Numbered from the stretch's first letter, positions 6,914-16,046 are shown. The stretch is 64,000 nucleotides of DNA from Leptobacterium_A meishanense (GCF_037645805.1 NZ_JBBEXE010000001.1:1-64000); one strand, 5' to 3'. The notes: a model not told the origin generated them from the sequence alone. Made by a program: numbers and translations.

Positions 6914-8362
6914 TTAATAATAATTGTACCTCCTTACTTTTGAAATGTATTTTGCCAGCCGGATTACTTGATGGCTGTATCCATATTCGTTGTCATACCA
7001 TATATATAGGATGATGTTTTTTCCATCAGGGGACACTATGGTTGCATTGCTATCATATATGGCAGGTGCTGACGTTCCAACTATATCTGAGGAAACGAGT
7101 TCGTTACTCAATGAATATTTTATTTGCTCGACAAGATCTCCTTCCAACGCATATTTTTTCATAATAGCATTGATTCCGTTTTTAGAAGTTTCTTTTTCAA
7201 CTTCTAAGTTCAGAACGACTAATGAGCCATTGGGAACAGGAACACGTATGGCATTAGAGGTCAGTTTTCCTGTTAATGAAGGGAGGGCTTTTGCTACAGC
7301 ACTTCCGGCACCGGTTTCAGTAATAACCATGTTTAATGCAGCAGCTCTTCCTCGACGGTATTTTTTATGCATGTTATCTACAAGGTTCTGATCATTGGTG
7401 TATGCATGGATAGTTTCCAGATGCCCTTTTACAACTCCTAGAGAATCTTCGACAGCTTTTAATATAGGAGTAATAGCATTTGTAGTGCATGAAGCTGCTG
7501 AAAAAATTGCCACTTTGTCCGGATCGTAGTCTTTGTGGTTTACACCATGTACAATGTTTGGTACTCCTTTTCCGGGAGCAGTCAGTAATACTTTACTAAC
7601 ACCCTTAGCTTTTAAGTGTCTGCCAAGACCTTCTTCATCTCTAAAAGCTCCACTATTGTCAACAACCAGAGCATCTTTTATCCCATATTCGGTATAATCA
7701 ACATCCTCAGGGTTATTTGTACTGATGATATAGACGGTAGTACCGTTAATTATAAGTGCGTTATTTTTTTCGTCAATAGCAACGGTCCCATGGAAATCAC
7801 CATGTACCGAATCGTTTCGTAATAATGAAGCTCTTTTTTCCAATACTTCGGCATTAATAGCTCCTCTTGTCACAATGGCCCTTAAGCGAAGTTGATTTCC
7901 TTTTCCTGTTTTTAGCATAAGCTCACGGGCTAACAAACGGCCAATTCTTCCAAAGCCATATAGAATTACATCTTTTGGCTGTATCTCCTCTGCATTTTGT
8001 GCATCTTTTAATTTGTCGACTACAAAAGCTGTAGAATTGTTGTGCTTGTCATCTTGAAGGTGGTATTCATACGTAAGTTTTCCTATATCTAGTTTTGAAG
8101 GAGGAAGGTCTAATTTTTTTATAGCATTAGCAATTTCTACGGAATCAAACACAGAGATGGGCTTTTGAACAAAAGCACCTGCATATTCATGCAAGTTTAT
8201 AATTTCGCTTACACTTTTGTCTATAAGTTGATTTCTAAATAAAACTAATTCAATAGCTCTATCATACCATAAGTCGTTTATGGTTTTAATAAACTCTACA
8301 GTTGCTTTTCGGCGATCAGCCTGGAAAGCGAGTTCTTTTTCGTAAGCATGTGTATAGTCCAT
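6914..8362 (-). CDS. gap: Glyceraldehyde-3-phosphate dehydrogenase, long form
   Basis: 482 residues, about 130 longer than ordinary GAPDH. The catalytic part begins near residue 131 with the Rossmann motif YGFGRIGR (135-142); the active-site cysteine is Cys292 in SAASCTTN, and YDNEYGYSHQVIRL closes the protein. It interconverts glyceraldehyde-3-phosphate and 1,3-bisphosphoglycerate. The N-terminal ~130 residues are helical and contain no motif I recognise. Bacteroidota commonly carry this long form next to a short GAPDH elsewhere; its preferred direction and cofactor cannot be read from the sequence. A TACTTTTG box lies 32 nt upstream. It is a single-gene unit. Confidence 0.93.
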   Translation of the reverse strand: MDYTHAYEKELAFQADRRKATVEFIKTINDLWYDRAIELVLFRNQLIDKSVSEIINLHEYAGAFVQKPISVFDSVEIANAIKKLDLPPSKLDIGKLTYEYHLQDDKHNNSTAFVVDKLKDAQNAEEIQPKDVILYGFGRIGRLLARELMLKTGKGNQLRLRAIVTRGAINAEVLEKRASLLRNDSVHGDFHGTVAIDEKNNALIINGTTVYIISTNNPEDVDYTEYGIKDALVVDNSGAFRDEEGLGRHLKAKGVSKVLLTAPGKGVPNIVHGVNHKDYDPDKVAIFSAASCTTNAITPILKAVEDSLGVVKGHLETIHAYTNDQNLVDNMHKKYRRGRAAALNMVITETGAGSAVAKALPSLTGKLTSNAIRVPVPNGSLVVLNLEVEKETSKNGINAIMKKYALEGDLVEQIKYSLSNELVSSDIVGTSAPAIYDSNATIVSPDGKNIILYIWYDNEYGYSHQVIRLAKYISKVRRYNYY

Positions 8363-8394
8363 AACTTCTGTGATTGAATCTTTTAAATAATGCG

Positions 8395-8402
8395 CAAAAG
8401 TA
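8395..8402 (-). promoter_or_regulatory. -7 promoter box for gap
   Basis: Minus strand reads TACTTTTG (TAnnTTTG), 32 nt before the gap ATG. A TTTG lies 24 nt further upstream, slightly beyond usual spacing. Confidence 0.5.
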
Positions 8403-8432
8403 TCAATTTCAATCGTTTTCGTGAAACAAAAA

Positions 8433-8465
8433 ACAAAAAAATAAGCCCTCTTATAAGAGAGCTTA
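8433..8465 (-). terminator. Intrinsic terminator of the HtrA protease gene
   Basis: On the minus strand TAAGCTCTCT-TATA-AGAGGGCTTA forms a 10-bp hairpin (8442-8465) with one wobble pair, followed by seven U's, 19 nt after the protease stop. Confidence 0.8.
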
Positions 8466-8483
8466 AAAACATAAAAAATACAG

Positions 8484-9884
8484 TTACCTGAAAATTAATC
8501 GTTCGCGTTCTCCATATTCATCAAGCATCACAATGCTAGTTGGTTCATAAGGAGATGTATTGCTAAACACTCTTTTTACATCGTCAATATTTTCAACATT
8601 GGTATCGTTAACTTCTATCAAGATTTTTCCAACTAGATCATATCCTCTAACAGAGTTTGCAACTTCGATGATTTTAACCCCTCTTCGTGTATTGTATTTA
8701 TTGATGTCATTTTTTGATAGATTTTTGACAATTAGCCCTAATTCATTAATCACAAAAGTTTGATCTTTCAATAATGTCACCGGAAATGTTTTTTTAATCC
8801 CATCCCGATTTACAGTAACATTTATGATATCGTTAGGCCTTTTGGATTTGAGATAGCCTGATAAGTCGGCATATTTAGAGATGTCAATATTATCCAGTCT
8901 TTTAATGATATCGCCTTTCCGCAACCCGGCACGCTCGGCTCCGGAATCTTCCAAAACGTTTGAAATATAAAACCCCTGAGTATCATCTATCCCTAAAGTT
9001 TCTGCATTTATAGAGTTCAGTTCATTTCCTTGTACCCCCAGAATACCTTCTTGTACGTTGCCATATTCAAGGAGATCGTCTACCACTTTTTTCGCAATGT
9101 TACTGGGCACAGCAAAGGCATAACCAACAAAAGCACCTGTTTGTGACGTAATGGCTGTATTAATCCCTATAAGGTCTCCGTTGATATTTACTAATGCGCC
9201 TCCACTATTTCCGGGATTAACTGCAGCATCGGTTTGTATGAAAGATTGGTTTCTTCCGTCGCGTTCATTCAGATCACGGGCTTTTGCACTGATAATCCCA
9301 GCAGTGACCGTTGAGGTTAAATTGAAAGGGTTGCCAACTGCAAGGACCCATTCACCAATTTTAGTATTATCTGAATCGCCAAATGCTAGAAATGGAAGTG
9401 GCTCGTTTGATTCAACTTTTAGGAGGGCAATATCAGTAGAAGGGTCAGCACCAACAAGTGATGCTTCATAGGTACGGTTATTGTTTAATGTTACCTCTAA
9501 CTTGGTTGCATTTTCGATTACATGGTTGTTAGTTACAATATATCCATCGGGAGAAATAATAACCCCGGAACCTGTACCGATTTGAGCACGTTCACGAGTG
9601 CTCCCAGAACCGTAGAAAAAATCAAAAATACTATTCGTCCCCCTGCTTACGGTCATATTTTTTACGTGAACTACTGCATGGACAGTTCTTTCAGCTGCTT
9701 CTGTGAAATCTATTTTGTCAGCATCTAAAAAAGGAGAAGCACTATAGTTTGTAGTAATAAAACGAGGAGTTTCTTCTTTTTGTTCAATAATATAACCCTC
9801 TTTTTCAAAGAAAACTTTGTATATGCCTAATGTAAAGAGGCCACCTAAAAAAGAAACTAAAAATAAGCTTAAAACTTTTTTCAT
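8484..9884 (-). CDS. HtrA/DegP-family periplasmic serine protease
   Basis: 466 residues. An N-terminal hydrophobic segment (about 4-25) exports or anchors the protein; then a trypsin-like domain with the triad His121 (TNNHVIE), Asp151 (STDIALLK) and Ser227 (NPGNSGGAL), then two PDZ domains (about 280-365 and 380-466; the second is short). DegP/DegQ-type enzymes degrade or refold damaged envelope proteins. It is monocistronic: divergent from dapF and followed by a strong terminator. I see no clear TAnnTTTG box upstream, so it might use an alternative sigma factor, which would fit a stress role, but that is inference. Confidence 0.93.
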   Translation of the reverse strand: MKKVLSLFLVSFLGGLFTLGIYKVFFEKEGYIIEQKEETPRFITTNYSASPFLDADKIDFTEAAERTVHAVVHVKNMTVSRGTNSIFDFFYGSGSTRERAQIGTGSGVIISPDGYIVTNNHVIENATKLEVTLNNNRTYEASLVGADPSTDIALLKVESNEPLPFLAFGDSDNTKIGEWVLAVGNPFNLTSTVTAGIISAKARDLNERDGRNQSFIQTDAAVNPGNSGGALVNINGDLIGINTAITSQTGAFVGYAFAVPSNIAKKVVDDLLEYGNVQEGILGVQGNELNSINAETLGIDDTQGFYISNVLEDSGAERAGLRKGDIIKRLDNIDISKYADLSGYLKSKRPNDIINVTVNRDGIKKTFPVTLLKDQTFVINELGLIVKNLSKNDINKYNTRRGVKIIEVANSVRGYDLVGKILIEVNDTNVENIDDVKRVFSNTSPYEPTSIVMLDEYGERERLIFR

Positions 9885-9974
9885 GATACTTAGTTTTTAT
9901 TTTCTTGATTAAACACTTAAAATTACTTTTTTATTATATCCTTTCTTTAAACTTTAACGGCAGTTTAACACTGA

Positions 9975-10001
9975 TTGATATGCTGTCAAATTGTATATTT
10001 G
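9975..10001 (+). promoter_or_regulatory. Promoter of the dapF-GNAT-mltG unit
   Basis: TTG (9975-9977), 16 nt, TATATTTG (9994-10001): a good match to the Bacteroidota promoter, leaving a 20-nt leader before the dapF ATG. Confidence 0.7.
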
Positions 10002-10021
10002 CACTTCATTGAGCAATAAAA

Positions 10022-10798
10022 ATGTTAGTACCATTTTATAAATATCAAGGAACAGGAAACGATTTTGTCATTATTGACAACCGTTCATTGTTTTTCGACA
10101 AAAACAATACCAAACTTGTGGAAAAATTGTGCAACAGAAAATTTGGCATAGGTGCTGACGGACTTATATTATTAGAGAACGATGACGTTTCTGATTTTAG
10201 GATGATCTATTTTAATTCGGATGGGAATGAAAGCTCTATGTGCGGTAATGGGGGAAGATGTGTTGTAGCTTTTGCAAGAATGTTAGGACTTATAAAAAAT
10301 GAAACAACATTTAAAGCTATTGATGGGGAACACTATGCAAGAATTCAGGGAGATTTGGTGAGTTTACAAATGCAAAATGTAGCCATGATAGAGACCGGAG
10401 AAGGATATGTTTTTTTAAACACAGGTTCTCCACACCATGTGCAGTTTGAAAGCCAACTGAATACTATTGATGTGAAGAAAGAGGGTGCTGCGCTCCGCTA
10501 CACAAAATATAGTGAAGAAGGGAGCAATGTTAATTTTGCAGAAAAAATTTCAGATGACATTTTTGCAGTCCGAACGTATGAACGGGGAGTGGAAGATGAA
10601 ACACTTTCCTGTGGAACGGGAGTTACGGCAGTTGCTATCGCTGCAAATAAACTTGGCAAAACAGATGCAAATAAAATAAAGTTAAAAACCCCTGGAGGAG
10701 AGCTAACCGTTACATTTGAGCGCCAAAACAACATTTATGAAAATGTGTTCCTTACAGGATCTGCAACATATGTTTATAAAGGAGAAATTGTATGTTAA
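10022..10798 (+). CDS. dapF: Diaminopimelate epimerase
   Basis: 258 residues. It converts LL- to meso-diaminopimelate for lysine and peptidoglycan synthesis. The two catalytic cysteines of this cofactor-free epimerase are Cys74 (SSMCGNGGRC) and Cys197 (ETLSCGTGVTAVA); the N-terminal FYKYQGTGNDFVIIDN is diagnostic. It heads an overlapping cluster with a GNAT acetyltransferase and mltG, so a step of cell-wall precursor synthesis is expressed with a wall-processing enzyme. dapA lies separately at 25 kb. Confidence 0.97.
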   Translation: MLVPFYKYQGTGNDFVIIDNRSLFFDKNNTKLVEKLCNRKFGIGADGLILLENDDVSDFRMIYFNSDGNESSMCGNGGRCVVAFARMLGLIKNETTFKAIDGEHYARIQGDLVSLQMQNVAMIETGEGYVFLNTGSPHHVQFESQLNTIDVKKEGAALRYTKYSEEGSNVNFAEKISDDIFAVRTYERGVEDETLSCGTGVTAVAIAANKLGKTDANKIKLKTPGGELTVTFERQNNIYENVFLTGSATYVYKGEIVC

Positions 10799-11331
10799 AG
10801 TTAAAGGGAGATAATCTTATATTAAGGGCTCTGGAGCCTGAGGATTTGGATTTTCTTTATACTATTGAAAATGATGAGGCAATATGGGAAATAAGCAATA
10901 CACAAACACCGTATTCACGATTTGTACTAAAGAAATATTTAGAAAATAGCCACCAAGATATTTATACTGTAAAACAACTTCGCTTGGTAATATCCAATAA
11001 GGAAGGGATTTTTATAGGGCTTATCGATGTTTTTGATTTTGACCCTAAGAACAATAGAGCAGGAATAGGTATAATTATTGAAAAAGAATACCAAGGTAAG
11101 GGAATAGGGAAAAATGCCCTTTCAATTTTAATGGATTATTGCTTTGAAGTGTTACACCTTCATCAGGTGTATGCAAATGTTGGAGTTGATAATGAAAAGA
11201 GTATAAAACTTTTTACTGGGTTAGGTTTTGAAAATGTTGGCATAAAGAAAGATTGGAATCACAAAGGGGATACTTATGAGGATGAGATAATGTTCCAGAA
11301 AATAAATAACACATGTATATCCGTAAAATAG
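10792..11331 (+). CDS. GNAT family N-acetyltransferase (RimJ/RimL-like)
   Basis: 179 residues with one GNAT domain: LILRALEPEDLDFLYTIEN at the start and the acetyl-CoA loop KEYQGKGIGKNALSILMDYC (about 101-120), then HQVYANVGVDNEKSIKLFTGLGF, the usual C-terminal strand-helix of the RimJ/RimL group. That group acetylates ribosomal proteins or small amines; the substrate here cannot be told. The start overlaps the dapF stop by 7 bp and its 3' end overlaps mltG by 19 bp, so it is translationally coupled to both. Confidence 0.9.
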   Translation: MLKLKGDNLILRALEPEDLDFLYTIENDEAIWEISNTQTPYSRFVLKKYLENSHQDIYTVKQLRLVISNKEGIFIGLIDVFDFDPKNNRAGIGIIIEKEYQGKGIGKNALSILMDYCFEVLHLHQVYANVGVDNEKSIKLFTGLGFENVGIKKDWNHKGDTYEDEIMFQKINNTCISVK

Positions 11332-12356
11332 TACTTCTCACAGCTATGCTAGGAGCCTTCATTGGCCTTGCATTTGTTTATAGTATTTATACAACTATTT
11401 TTTCTTCAAACACATTGTTTAATAATGATCAGGCAACAATTTATATAGCTACAGGAGCAACTTTTACTGACGTGAAAGAACAGTTGTCTTATTTACTGAG
11501 TGACATGGATTCTTTTATTGCACTGGCAGAACGAAAAGGTTATATAACTAATGTGAGGCCTGGAAAGTATGTTTTAACAAAAGGAATGAGCAATAATGAT
11601 ATAGTAAACACTCTTAGAAGTAGAAATACACCAGTAACGCTAACATTCAATAACCAAGAAGCACTTGAAAAATTAGCCGGAAGGGTATCGAACCAAATAG
11701 AAGCTGATAGTATATCGTTAATAGAAGCATTTAAGGATAAAGCTTTTTTAGATAAATATGGATTTAGTGATGAAACTGCCATTTCAATGTACTTGCCCAA
11801 CAGCTATGAAATTTTTTGGAACACAAGTGCCGAATCTTTTAGAGATCGTATGTTAAAAGAATATAACCGCTTTTGGGATGCACCAAGGGTTAGAAAAGCA
11901 GATTCTTTAAACCTTACGAAAAATCAGGTAATAACATTAGCTTCCATTGTCCATGAAGAATCTAAAAAAAGAGATGAACAACCGAGAGTAGCTGGAGTTT
12001 ATGTAAACAGGTTGAGAAAAAACATGTTTTTACAAGCTGACCCAACCGTCATCTATGCCATTAAGAAACACACAGGAAGGTATGACACTATTATTAAGAG
12101 AGTGTTGTATAAAGATTTGAGAATAGAGTCCCCCTACAATACCTATAAGAATACCGGTTTACCTCCTGGTCCTATAGCAATGCCTGATGTTTCGGCTATT
12201 GATGCAGTTTTGAATTATGAGAAACATGATTACTATTACTTTGTAGCAGATACAAATAACTTTGGGTATCATAAATTTGCAAAAACACTCTCCCAGCATA
12301 ACGCTAATAAACGTCAGTATACCAATTGGTTAAATAGCCAACAAATTCTTAGGTAA
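11313..12356 (+). CDS. mltG: Endolytic peptidoglycan transglycosylase MltG
   Basis: 347 residues of the YceG/MltG family: one N-terminal membrane helix (about 5-28), a LysM-like subdomain, and the catalytic region LASIVHEESKK (conserved Glu at 215/216), followed by GVYVNRLRKNMFLQADPTVIYA and NTGLPPGPIAMP. MltG cleaves nascent glycan strands within the chain and so sets their length. Anchored in the inner membrane facing the periplasm. Last gene of the dapF cluster. Confidence 0.95.
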   Translation: MYIRKIVLLTAMLGAFIGLAFVYSIYTTIFSSNTLFNNDQATIYIATGATFTDVKEQLSYLLSDMDSFIALAERKGYITNVRPGKYVLTKGMSNNDIVNTLRSRNTPVTLTFNNQEALEKLAGRVSNQIEADSISLIEAFKDKAFLDKYGFSDETAISMYLPNSYEIFWNTSAESFRDRMLKEYNRFWDAPRVRKADSLNLTKNQVITLASIVHEESKKRDEQPRVAGVYVNRLRKNMFLQADPTVIYAIKKHTGRYDTIIKRVLYKDLRIESPYNTYKNTGLPPGPIAMPDVSAIDAVLNYEKHDYYYFVADTNNFGYHKFAKTLSQHNANKRQYTNWLNSQQILR

Positions 12357-12394
12357 CAGGGATAAGCACTAAGCATTAATGTAGTTTTAACATA

Positions 12395-12428
12395 TTGATT
12401 CTCAGTTTAATAAAAAATTGTATCTTTG
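12395..12428 (+). promoter_or_regulatory. Promoter of the lysozyme-like gene
   Basis: TTG (12395-12397), 23 nt, TATCTTTG (12421-12428). It matches the -33/-7 pattern at the upper end of usual spacing and gives a leader of about 55-60 nt before the ATG at 12490. Confidence 0.6.
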
Positions 12429-12489
12429 CACCTTGAAATTTTTAAGCAATTAGTTCGACTAATATTAAGACTTAAAGTAAACACATTTT

Positions 12490-13122
12490 ATGAGAAAAAG
12501 TATATTAAAATTAATCATTTTAGTATCGGCTCTAGTAATTGTAAGTTTAGGCTTTACTTCGACAAAAAAAGTCAAAATTCATAAAAATTACCTTGTAACA
12601 GATTCCCCAAATCATACTGTAAATAAGAACCTATTCATTGAAGCCAATGTAGGTGTACATCCTCCTTTTTTAGGAAGGTCATTTATTGGTTTCAAAGAGG
12701 CACTGGCTTTTAAGGAGTCAAGGGGCGATTATTTTATTACCAATTATCTGGGGTATATGGGAAAATACCAATTTGGCGCTTCAACCCTTGAGCTTTTAGG
12801 AGTGTCTAATATCGATATGTTTCTTGCTACACCAGTAATCCAGGAACGGGCATTCATTGCCAATGTTGCCCGGAATAAATGGATATTGAGGAGGGATATT
12901 AAACGATTTGTAGGAAAACGCATTGATGGAATATTGGTCACAGAATCAGGAATATTGGCAGCGGCACATTTAGCAGGGGCCGGAAATGTAAAAAAGTATT
13001 TGCGTTCTGGAGGTACTGTCGGATTTGAAGATGCCAATGGTGTTTCGATTTTTTACTATATGAAGCGGTTTTCTGGATATGACACCTCATATGTATCCCC
13101 TAAAAAAGCAGCAAAAATTTAA
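12490..13122 (+). CDS. Exported lysozyme-like protein, putative peptidoglycan lytic enzyme
   Basis: 210 residues with an N-terminal hydrophobic export signal (about 6-24). The core (about 60-200) holds FKEALAFKESRGDYFITNY, then LGYMGKYQFGASTLELLG and AAAHLAGAGNVKKYL, a layout like the lysozyme/soluble-transglycosylase fold, in which the Glu of KESRG would be catalytic. No LysM or other wall-binding domain follows. It follows mltG by 133 bp under its own promoter, suggesting a linked but separately controlled role in wall turnover. The exact bond cut is unknown. Confidence 0.75.
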   Translation: MRKSILKLIILVSALVIVSLGFTSTKKVKIHKNYLVTDSPNHTVNKNLFIEANVGVHPPFLGRSFIGFKEALAFKESRGDYFITNYLGYMGKYQFGASTLELLGVSNIDMFLATPVIQERAFIANVARNKWILRRDIKRFVGKRIDGILVTESGILAAAHLAGAGNVKKYLRSGGTVGFEDANGVSIFYYMKRFSGYDTSYVSPKKAAKI

Positions 13123-13151
13123 AACGGGTATATATTTATTAAGAATGAAGC

Positions 13152-13188
13152 AACCTCGTCATATTAATTATGATGAGGTTCATTTTTT
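13152..13188 (+). terminator. Intrinsic terminator of the lysozyme-like gene
   Basis: AACCTCGTCATA (13152-13163) pairs with TATGATGAGGTT (13169-13180), 12 bp with one G-U pair in RNA, then a T-run at 13183-13188. It overlaps the 3' end of the convergent methylase gene, so its last codons are part of the hairpin. Confidence 0.8.
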
Positions 13189-13913
13189 ACAGGGGTTTGA
13201 ATAATGAAAACACAAGGTCTTTTATTTAATTCTTGTGAACCATATAATTTCCATTCAGATATAGGCTTGGTTTTTACATGTTCTGTAATAAGGGTTATAT
13301 CACAGGCTATACATAGTAGTGTGTTTGGGTTGAGATAATTAACCAAATCTTCCATTAAACGATCGTTTCTATATGGAGTCTCAATAAAAATTTGTGACTG
13401 ATTTAGCTCTTTGGAACGCTTCTCTAGTTTCTTAAGCTCTTTTTGTCTTTCTTTTTTATCAATGGGTAGATAGCCATTAAAAGTAAAATTTTGGCCATTA
13501 AGACCACTGGACATTAATGCCATTATAATAGATGAAGGTCCAACAAGAGGAATTACCCTTATTCCTTTTTGATGTGCTAAAGCAACAATATTTGCGCCTG
13601 GGTCTGCTACACCAGGACACCCTGCATCAGACATTAAAGCAATATTTTGACCTTGAATACACGAAGTTAAGTATTTCTCAAGTTCAACATCATCTGTATA
13701 TTTGTTGAGAATATGAAATTGTATATTAGACTGAGGTTTTCCTGAGCTCATTTTTTTTATAAATCTTCTCGCTGCTTTTTCACTTTCTACAATGTACTCG
13801 TCTATTTTTTCAATGATTGCTTTTGTAGAAACAGGCAATACTTCTAAAGGCTCGTTGTCCCCAATAGTTATAGGGATCAGGTATAAAGAACCATGGTCAT
13901 TATTATCAAGCAT
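13164..13913 (-). CDS. Tetrapyrrole-methylase-fold SAM methyltransferase (RsmI-like)
   Basis: 249 residues of the tetrapyrrole (corrin/porphyrin) methylase fold that includes RsmI, which 2'-O-methylates C1402 of 16S rRNA. Family signs: SLYLIPITIGDN at the start, ALMSDAGCPGVADPGANIV (about 111-129), GPSSIIMALMSSGLNGQNFTF, and IFIETPYRNDRLMEDL. The Bacteroidota have this RsmI paralog in addition to a standard RsmI; the substrate of the paralog is not known to me. It lies downstream of the phosphatase and dnaA on the same strand. Confidence 0.85.
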   Translation of the reverse strand: MLDNNDHGSLYLIPITIGDNEPLEVLPVSTKAIIEKIDEYIVESEKAARRFIKKMSSGKPQSNIQFHILNKYTDDVELEKYLTSCIQGQNIALMSDAGCPGVADPGANIVALAHQKGIRVIPLVGPSSIIMALMSSGLNGQNFTFNGYLPIDKKERQKELKKLEKRSKELNQSQIFIETPYRNDRLMEDLVNYLNPNTLLCIACDITLITEHVKTKPISEWKLYGSQELNKRPCVFIIQTPVKNEPHHN

Positions 13914-13992
13914 TAATTTGGGACATTATAGCTCGCAAATTTACAAATAAAAATTGAAAACATTGTTGATTTATGTTATAGAAAATAACCTT

Positions 13993-14454
13993 CTAACAGC
14001 TTCTTGATATATGATCAATTATGGCATTACATGCTATATCTAATAAATCATAAACATGTTCAAACCCATTTTCATCTTCGTAATATGGATCAGGGACTTC
14101 ATCTATGGGCAAAGAGGTTGTACTGAGTATTAGAGCAACCTTTTTCTTATATGCATGATTGGGAGCAAGTTTTATGACATCTTTATAATTAGAGTTATCC
14201 ATTACAAAAATATAATCGAAAATTTCAAAATCTTCTTTGGTAAACCCTCTGCATTTTTGATCAGTAATGTCAATCCCGTATTTTTTTGCTATTTGAATGG
14301 ACCGAGGATCGGGAGCGCTTCCAATATGGTAGCCAGCAGTACCTGCAGACTCTACAGATATATCAATATTTTTCACTTTGGATTTCAGGATACCTTCTGC
14401 TAATGGTGAGCGACAAATATTGCCTAAGCATACCATTAATATTCGGGTTGCCAT
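13993..14454 (-). CDS. Low-molecular-weight protein-tyrosine phosphatase
   Basis: 153 residues with the complete active-site loop CLGNICRS (nucleophile Cys9, CX5R ending at Arg15) and the general-acid aspartate in EVPDPYYED (about 119-127). Such phosphatases dephosphorylate tyrosine kinases of capsule export systems, or arsenate in the related reductases; no kinase or polysaccharide genes are near. It starts 4 nt after the dnaA stop, so the two genes are co-transcribed, a linkage often seen in Flavobacteriaceae whose biological sense is unclear. Confidence 0.93.
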   Translation of the reverse strand: MATRILMVCLGNICRSPLAEGILKSKVKNIDISVESAGTAGYHIGSAPDPRSIQIAKKYGIDITDQKCRGFTKEDFEIFDYIFVMDNSNYKDVIKLAPNHAYKKKVALILSTTSLPIDEVPDPYYEDENGFEHVYDLLDIACNAIIDHISRSC

Positions 14455-14458
14455 TTTC

Positions 14459-15886
14459 TTATTGGGACAGTTTTTTGGTGAGGTCTTCTAGGTACTTTCT
14501 GAATTGCCGGTCTGTCTCTGCTAAATTATCTACTGTTTTACATGCATGGAGTACAGTAGCGTGATCCCGTTTCCCTATTTGAGAACCTATGCTAGCCAAG
14601 GAAGCTTTTGTGTATTTTTTTGCAAAAAACATGGCTAATTGTCTTGCTTGAACAATATGTCTCTTTCGTGTTTTTGATTGAAGGGTAGGAACGTCCATTT
14701 GGAAATAATCAGACACTACTTTTTGTATGTAGTCGATAGAAACCTCACGTTTAGTGTCTTTTACAAACTTCTGGACAATCTCTGTGGCTAAGTCAATCGT
14801 CATTTCTCTTTTATTAAACGAGGATTGGGCTATCAAAGAAATAATAGCACCTTCTAATTCCCGGATGTTTGTTTTTATATTGCGCGCTACATATTGTATG
14901 ATGATATCATTTATCTGTACTCCATCCCGGTACAGTTTATTTTTAAGAATGGAGACCCTAGTCTCAAAGTCAGGTGTTTGTAATTCGGCAGATAACCCCC
15001 ATTTGAACCTTGACAGTAAGCGTTGTTCAATATCTTGCATATCTACAGGAGCCTTGTCTGAGGTTAGAACAACCTGCTTGCCATTTTGATGCAAGTGGTT
15101 GAAAATATGAAAGAAAACATCTTGTGTTCCTACTTTGCCTGATAAAAATTGTACGTCATCTATGATGAGGACATCTATTAATTGGTAGAAATGAATAAAA
15201 TCATTTCTGGTATTCTTTTTTACAGCTTCAATGTATTGTTGTGTAAATTTTTCAGCAGAAATATAGAGGACTGTTTTTTCGGGATGTTTTTCTTTTATCT
15301 CCACCCCAACAGCATGTGCTAAATGTGTTTTTCCTAAGCCTACTCCTCCAAAAATCAAGAGTGGGTTAAAAGAGGTTCCTCCCGGTTTATTAGCTACAGC
15401 TAACCCTGCAGAACGTGCCAATCTGTTGGAGTCCCCTTCTAAAAAATTATCAAATGTATAATTCGGGTTTAACTGCGATTCAATCTTAACATTTCTAATT
15501 CCCGGTATTATAAATGGGTTTTTAAGTTCAGGGCTTTTGTTTTTTATTGGTACGTCAACTTCTTGAGCCTGAACATTTGTTCTATTTGTGCTAGGGATTC
15601 GCTCAGTAAAGGGTTCTTTATTTCCATAGGTATTTTCCATCTTTATCACGTACATCAACTTGGCATTGTCACCTAATTCTCTTGTTAAAGCTACCTTAAG
15701 AAGCTTCACATAATGTTCCTCTAACCATTCATAAAAAAATTTGCTAGGAACTTGTATGCTCAATACGTTACCGGTTAATTTTACTGCTTTTATGGGCTCA
15801 AACCATGTTTTATATGCTTGAGGCTGAATATTATCTTTGATAAAAGATAAACAGTTTCTCCATACCGATTGCGCAGTTATATTCAT
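14459..15886 (-). CDS. dnaA: Chromosomal replication initiator protein DnaA
   Basis: 475 residues: domain I (about 1-85), variable linker (about 86-130), AAA+ domain with Walker A GGVGLGKTHLAHAVG and Walker B LIIDDVQFLSGK, and domain IV with the DNA-binding signature GKRDHATVLHACKTV near the C-terminus. DnaA binds oriC and opens it for replication and acts as a transcription factor. It heads a minus-strand unit with the phosphatase and methylase genes. The upstream 210 bp hold a tandem 8-mer and a perfect inverted repeat but no DnaA box of the TTATCCACA type, so I do not call an origin here. Confidence 0.98.
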   Translation of the reverse strand: MNITAQSVWRNCLSFIKDNIQPQAYKTWFEPIKAVKLTGNVLSIQVPSKFFYEWLEEHYVKLLKVALTRELGDNAKLMYVIKMENTYGNKEPFTERIPSTNRTNVQAQEVDVPIKNKSPELKNPFIIPGIRNVKIESQLNPNYTFDNFLEGDSNRLARSAGLAVANKPGGTSFNPLLIFGGVGLGKTHLAHAVGVEIKEKHPEKTVLYISAEKFTQQYIEAVKKNTRNDFIHFYQLIDVLIIDDVQFLSGKVGTQDVFFHIFNHLHQNGKQVVLTSDKAPVDMQDIEQRLLSRFKWGLSAELQTPDFETRVSILKNKLYRDGVQINDIIIQYVARNIKTNIRELEGAIISLIAQSSFNKREMTIDLATEIVQKFVKDTKREVSIDYIQKVVSDYFQMDVPTLQSKTRKRHIVQARQLAMFFAKKYTKASLASIGSQIGKRDHATVLHACKTVDNLAETDRQFRKYLEDLTKKLSQ

Positions 15887-15969
15887 TCCTCTTATAATTT
15901 TTTATTTTTAGGTTAGGCAAGAAGAAAAATGAATCTCATATATAGATATATCTTCTTGTTAGTTTAGGC

Positions 15970-15989
15970 TGAACAAATATGTGAACAAA
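15970..15989. repeat. Tandem 8-mer TGAACAAA x2 upstream of dnaA
   Basis: TGAACAAA at 15970-15977 and again at 15982-15989, a 12-bp period (TATG spacer), 84 bp upstream of the dnaA start codon. Repeats a little over one helical turn apart suit cooperative protein binding. Function not established. Confidence 0.4.
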
Positions 15990-16046
15990 AAAACTAAAAA
16001 AAAAACAAAATAGGGGTTGAATTTTTTATTTTTTTTTTGCATGCGA

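Noticed and set aside
6990..7391. 133-codon plus-strand frame opposite gap
   Set aside because: Antisense shadow of the GAPDH catalytic region with no independent support.
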